Below, one piece after another: positions 16,123-17,803 of a stretch of DNA of 17,803 nt (its first letter is position 1; each line of letters opens with the position of its first letter). The position numbers were made by a program, and so were the translations under genes. The stretch comes from Anaerolineales bacterium (GTDB taxonomy: Bacteria; Chloroflexota; Anaerolineae; Promineifilales; Promineifilaceae): assembly GCA_020432595.1 (NCBI GenBank), contig JAGQGA010000035.1, positions 1 to 17,803 on the forward strand. The letters are read 5' to 3'. Below the pieces are notes generated by a model. That model was given only the letters and a program-made list of their open reading frames with translations. It was not told where the DNA came from and made no database searches.

Positions 16123-17803
16123 ATGAGTGATCTCGTAACATTGAGTGTAGATGGTGTGGAAGTGAGCGTTCCCAAGGGGACATTGGTTGTAGATGCAGCC
16201 AAGCAGATTGGGAACGACATTCCCGTATTTTGCTACCACCCCAAATTGGAACCGGTGGGCATGTGCCGGATGTGTTTGGTTGAGATTGGTTTGCCAATGC
16301 GCGATAGGGCGACTGGTGAGCCGTTGCTGAACGAAGACGGCACGCCGCAAATTAATTTTGGGCGCGGGTTGCAAACAGGCTGCACCGTACAGGTAAGCCC
16401 TGGCATGGTGGTACGCACCAAAACCGACCCGGTGGAACAGGCACGCGCCGACGTGATTGAGTTTTTGCTCACCAGCCACCCGCTGGACTGCCCCATTTGC
16501 GACAAAGGCGGCGAATGCCCGCTGCAAAACCTGACCATGCGCCACGGCCGTGGCAACAGCCGAATGGTTTTTGCTGACAAGCTGCATATGCAAAAGCACG
16601 TACCGCTGGGCGACCTGATCTTCTTGGATCGGGAACGGTGCATTCAGTGCGCTCGCTGCGTTCGCTTCCAAGATGAAGTGGCTGGCGATCCGGTGATTGG
16701 CTTCCATAATCGGGGACGGCATTTGGAAATTGCCACGCTGTCGGAGCCAGGTTTTGACAGCTATTGGAGTGGGAACACGACCGACATTTGCCCGGTTGGG
16801 GCGTTGACAACGGCCGATTTTCGCTTTGGGGCGCGGCCGTGGGAGTTAACCCCGGTGGCAACCTTATCGCCCCATTGTCCGTCCGGCAGCAACATGACGG
16901 TTAGCACGCGGCGCGAAGCCAAAGCGGGTGGGCGCAGCGTGATTAAGCGGGTGATGCCGCGCCAACATGAGGCGGTGAATGAGATTTGGATTTCGGATAA
17001 AGACCGCTTTGTGCATCATTTTGCCGAGTCGGCTGACCGGCTGACCCAGCCGTTGGTGCGGAGGAATGGCAAGCTGGTGGCAGCAAGCTGGACTGAGGCG
17101 CTGGATGTGGTGGCTGGAAAGCTGCAGCAGGCAGGAACGGCCGTTGCTGGCGTCAGCGGCGACCGACTGAGCAATGAAGATTTGTTCCTCTTCCAACAGT
17201 TGTTCCGCAAAGGGCTGAAGAGCAACAACCTTGATTTGGCAAACGGCCGTTTGGCCGGTGGCGACATCGCGGCCCAGGTTGGCATCAGCAGCGGCAGCAA
17301 TTTGAAAGAGTTGGGCAAGGGGGACGTGGTTGTTGTTGTTGCCAGTGACCTGCACGAAGAAGTCCCCGTGTGGTGGCTGCGGCTAAAGCAAGCGGCCGAA
17401 CGCGGTGCCGCCATTGTGACGCTCAATGTGCGCGGCACGCGGCTGGACAAATATGCCAAACACGCTTTGCGCTATGTTCCCGGCGAAGCTGTGGCAACGT
17501 TGCGCCAGTTGGTCAATCAATCCAAGGTCGAAACCGACGGCCAGAGTGATGACCCGATTGCCGCCGCTGCCGCAACGGTGGGTAGTGCCGGTAATTTGGT
17601 AGCGTTTTATGGAGCCGAAGGGCTGACCTATGACGAAACCGAGTCGGTTGCCAAGCTGCTGGCAAATTTGCTGCTGCTGAAAAATGGTGACGGGCACGCG
17701 GGCAAGAAAAACAACGGCCTCATCCCCGTTTGGCCGCACAACAATACTCAGGGGGCCTGGGACATGGGGATTCACCCCTCGTTTGCCCCCGGTTACAAAG
17801 CAG
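16123..17803 (+). CDS. nuoG: NADH-quinone oxidoreductase subunit G (3' end outside window)
   Basis: The 75-kDa-type Fe-S subunit that relays electrons from NuoF towards the Q module. I translated from ATG 16123 (560 codons seen, frame open at the right edge). N-terminal [2Fe-2S] ligands C37, C48, C51 and C87; His-ligated [4Fe-4S] H119, C123, C126, C132 (HPLDCPICDKGGECPLQN); second [4Fe-4S] C173, C176, C179, C223 (CIQCARCVRF ... CPVGAL). From about 240 it has a molybdopterin-oxidoreductase-like fold. At the place of the extra N7 cluster only one Cys remains (SPHCPSGSN), so N7 is probably absent. The loop between C51 and C87 is about 20 residues longer than in many ferredoxin-type domains. GAGGA lies upstream of the ATG. 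Confidence 0.95.
   Translation, partial: MSDLVTLSVDGVEVSVPKGTLVVDAAKQIGNDIPVFCYHPKLEPVGMCRMCLVEIGLPMRDRATGEPLLNEDGTPQINFGRGLQTGCTVQVSPGMVVRTKTDPVEQARADVIEFLLTSHPLDCPICDKGGECPLQNLTMRHGRGNSRMVFADKLHMQKHVPLGDLIFLDRERCIQCARCVRFQDEVAGDPVIGFHNRGRHLEIATLSEPGFDSYWSGNTTDICPVGALTTADFRFGARPWELTPVATLSPHCPSGSNMTVSTRREAKAGGRSVIKRVMPRQHEAVNEIWISDKDRFVHHFAESADRLTQPLVRRNGKLVAASWTEALDVVAGKLQQAGTAVAGVSGDRLSNEDLFLFQQLFRKGLKSNNLDLANGRLAGGDIAAQVGISSGSNLKELGKGDVVVVVASDLHEEVPVWWLRLKQAAERGAAIVTLNVRGTRLDKYAKHALRYVPGEAVATLRQLVNQSKVETDGQSDDPIAAAAATVGSAGNLVAFYGAEGLTYDETESVAKLLANLLLLKNGDGHAGKKNNGLIPVWPHNNTQGAWDMGIHPSFAPGYKA

Larger units (their letters stand above)
270..17251. repeat. Family of 18 dispersed AACGGCCGTT palindromes
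   Basis: Full 10-bp copies start at 270, 915, 1521, 1538, 3745, 4088, 4244, 5154, 5436, 5847, 6717, 7073, 9004, 9514, 10338, 16019, 17136 and 17242. The 8-bp core ACGGCCGT alone is at 6155, 6469, 6649 and 16544. Near misses that keep one half (for example at 2886, 5998, 8756, 16809) suggest decayed or nascent copies. Many full copies extend to AAACGGCCGTTT. Chance predicts about 0.02 copies of a given 10-mer in this length. The coordinates given span the first to the last copy; the sites are dispersed, not tandem. Function unknown; it resembles HIP1 of cyanobacteria in behaviour only. Confidence 0.92.

Noticed and set aside
16096..16722. Open frame of 208 codons opposite nuoG
   Set aside because: It covers the cysteine-rich NuoG N-terminus on the other strand and has no recognisable motif.
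1..17803. rRNA, tRNA, CRISPR, transposase or phage genes
   Set aside because: I found none while reading both strands; the window is ordinary chromosomal housekeeping DNA apart from the repeats described.

Overview
The window looks like chromosomal DNA of an uncultured-type Chloroflexota bacterium (Anaerolineae or a related class). This is an inference from the gene mix: a MoeA/periplasmic-binding-protein fusion, a dnaG-rpoD pair, a RecD2-type helicase, and a nuoA-B-C-D-E-F-G order with separate C and D. No rRNA or tRNA gene is present to confirm it. The DNA is moderately GC-rich and almost wholly coding.

Layout. (a) 1-1673, minus strand: 5' part of a molybdopterin molybdotransferase (MoeA) fused to a substrate-binding-like domain, running off the left edge and carrying an in-frame palindromic repeat insert. 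(b) 1674-1972: non-coding, mostly a repeat element of about 216 bp with inverted ends. (c) 1973-4300: a DUF4956 membrane protein followed 6 nt later by a membrane-anchored CotH-like protein. (d) 4360-7328: recD2, then a SAM-dependent methyltransferase with a strong ribosome-binding site. (e) 7586-11246: dnaG and rpoD, the core of the classical macromolecular-synthesis operon, closed by a clear rho-independent terminator. (f) 11512-17803: the start of a complex I operon, nuoA to nuoG, with nuoG cut by the right edge. NuoA sits in the membrane, B-C-D form the quinone-side Q module, and E-F-G form the NADH-oxidising N module, so this set carries NADH electrons from FMN through Fe-S clusters towards quinone.

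The most unusual signal is not a gene. The 10-bp palindrome AACGGCCGTT occurs 18 times by hand count, and its 8-bp core ACGGCCGT four more times, where chance predicts well under one. Seventeen of the 18 lie inside genes, always read as Thr-Ala-Val or Asn-Gly-Arg. At many copies the local strand composition flips: the 5' side is G(and T)-rich and the 3' side is C(and A)-rich, over tens to hundreds of bases and inside single genes. The palindrome therefore marks local maxima of cumulative GC skew. This suggests a genome-wide site system (cleavage, recombination, uptake or methylation) that has shaped mutation around it. It resembles cyanobacterial HIP1 in style but has a different sequence. All counts were made by eye.
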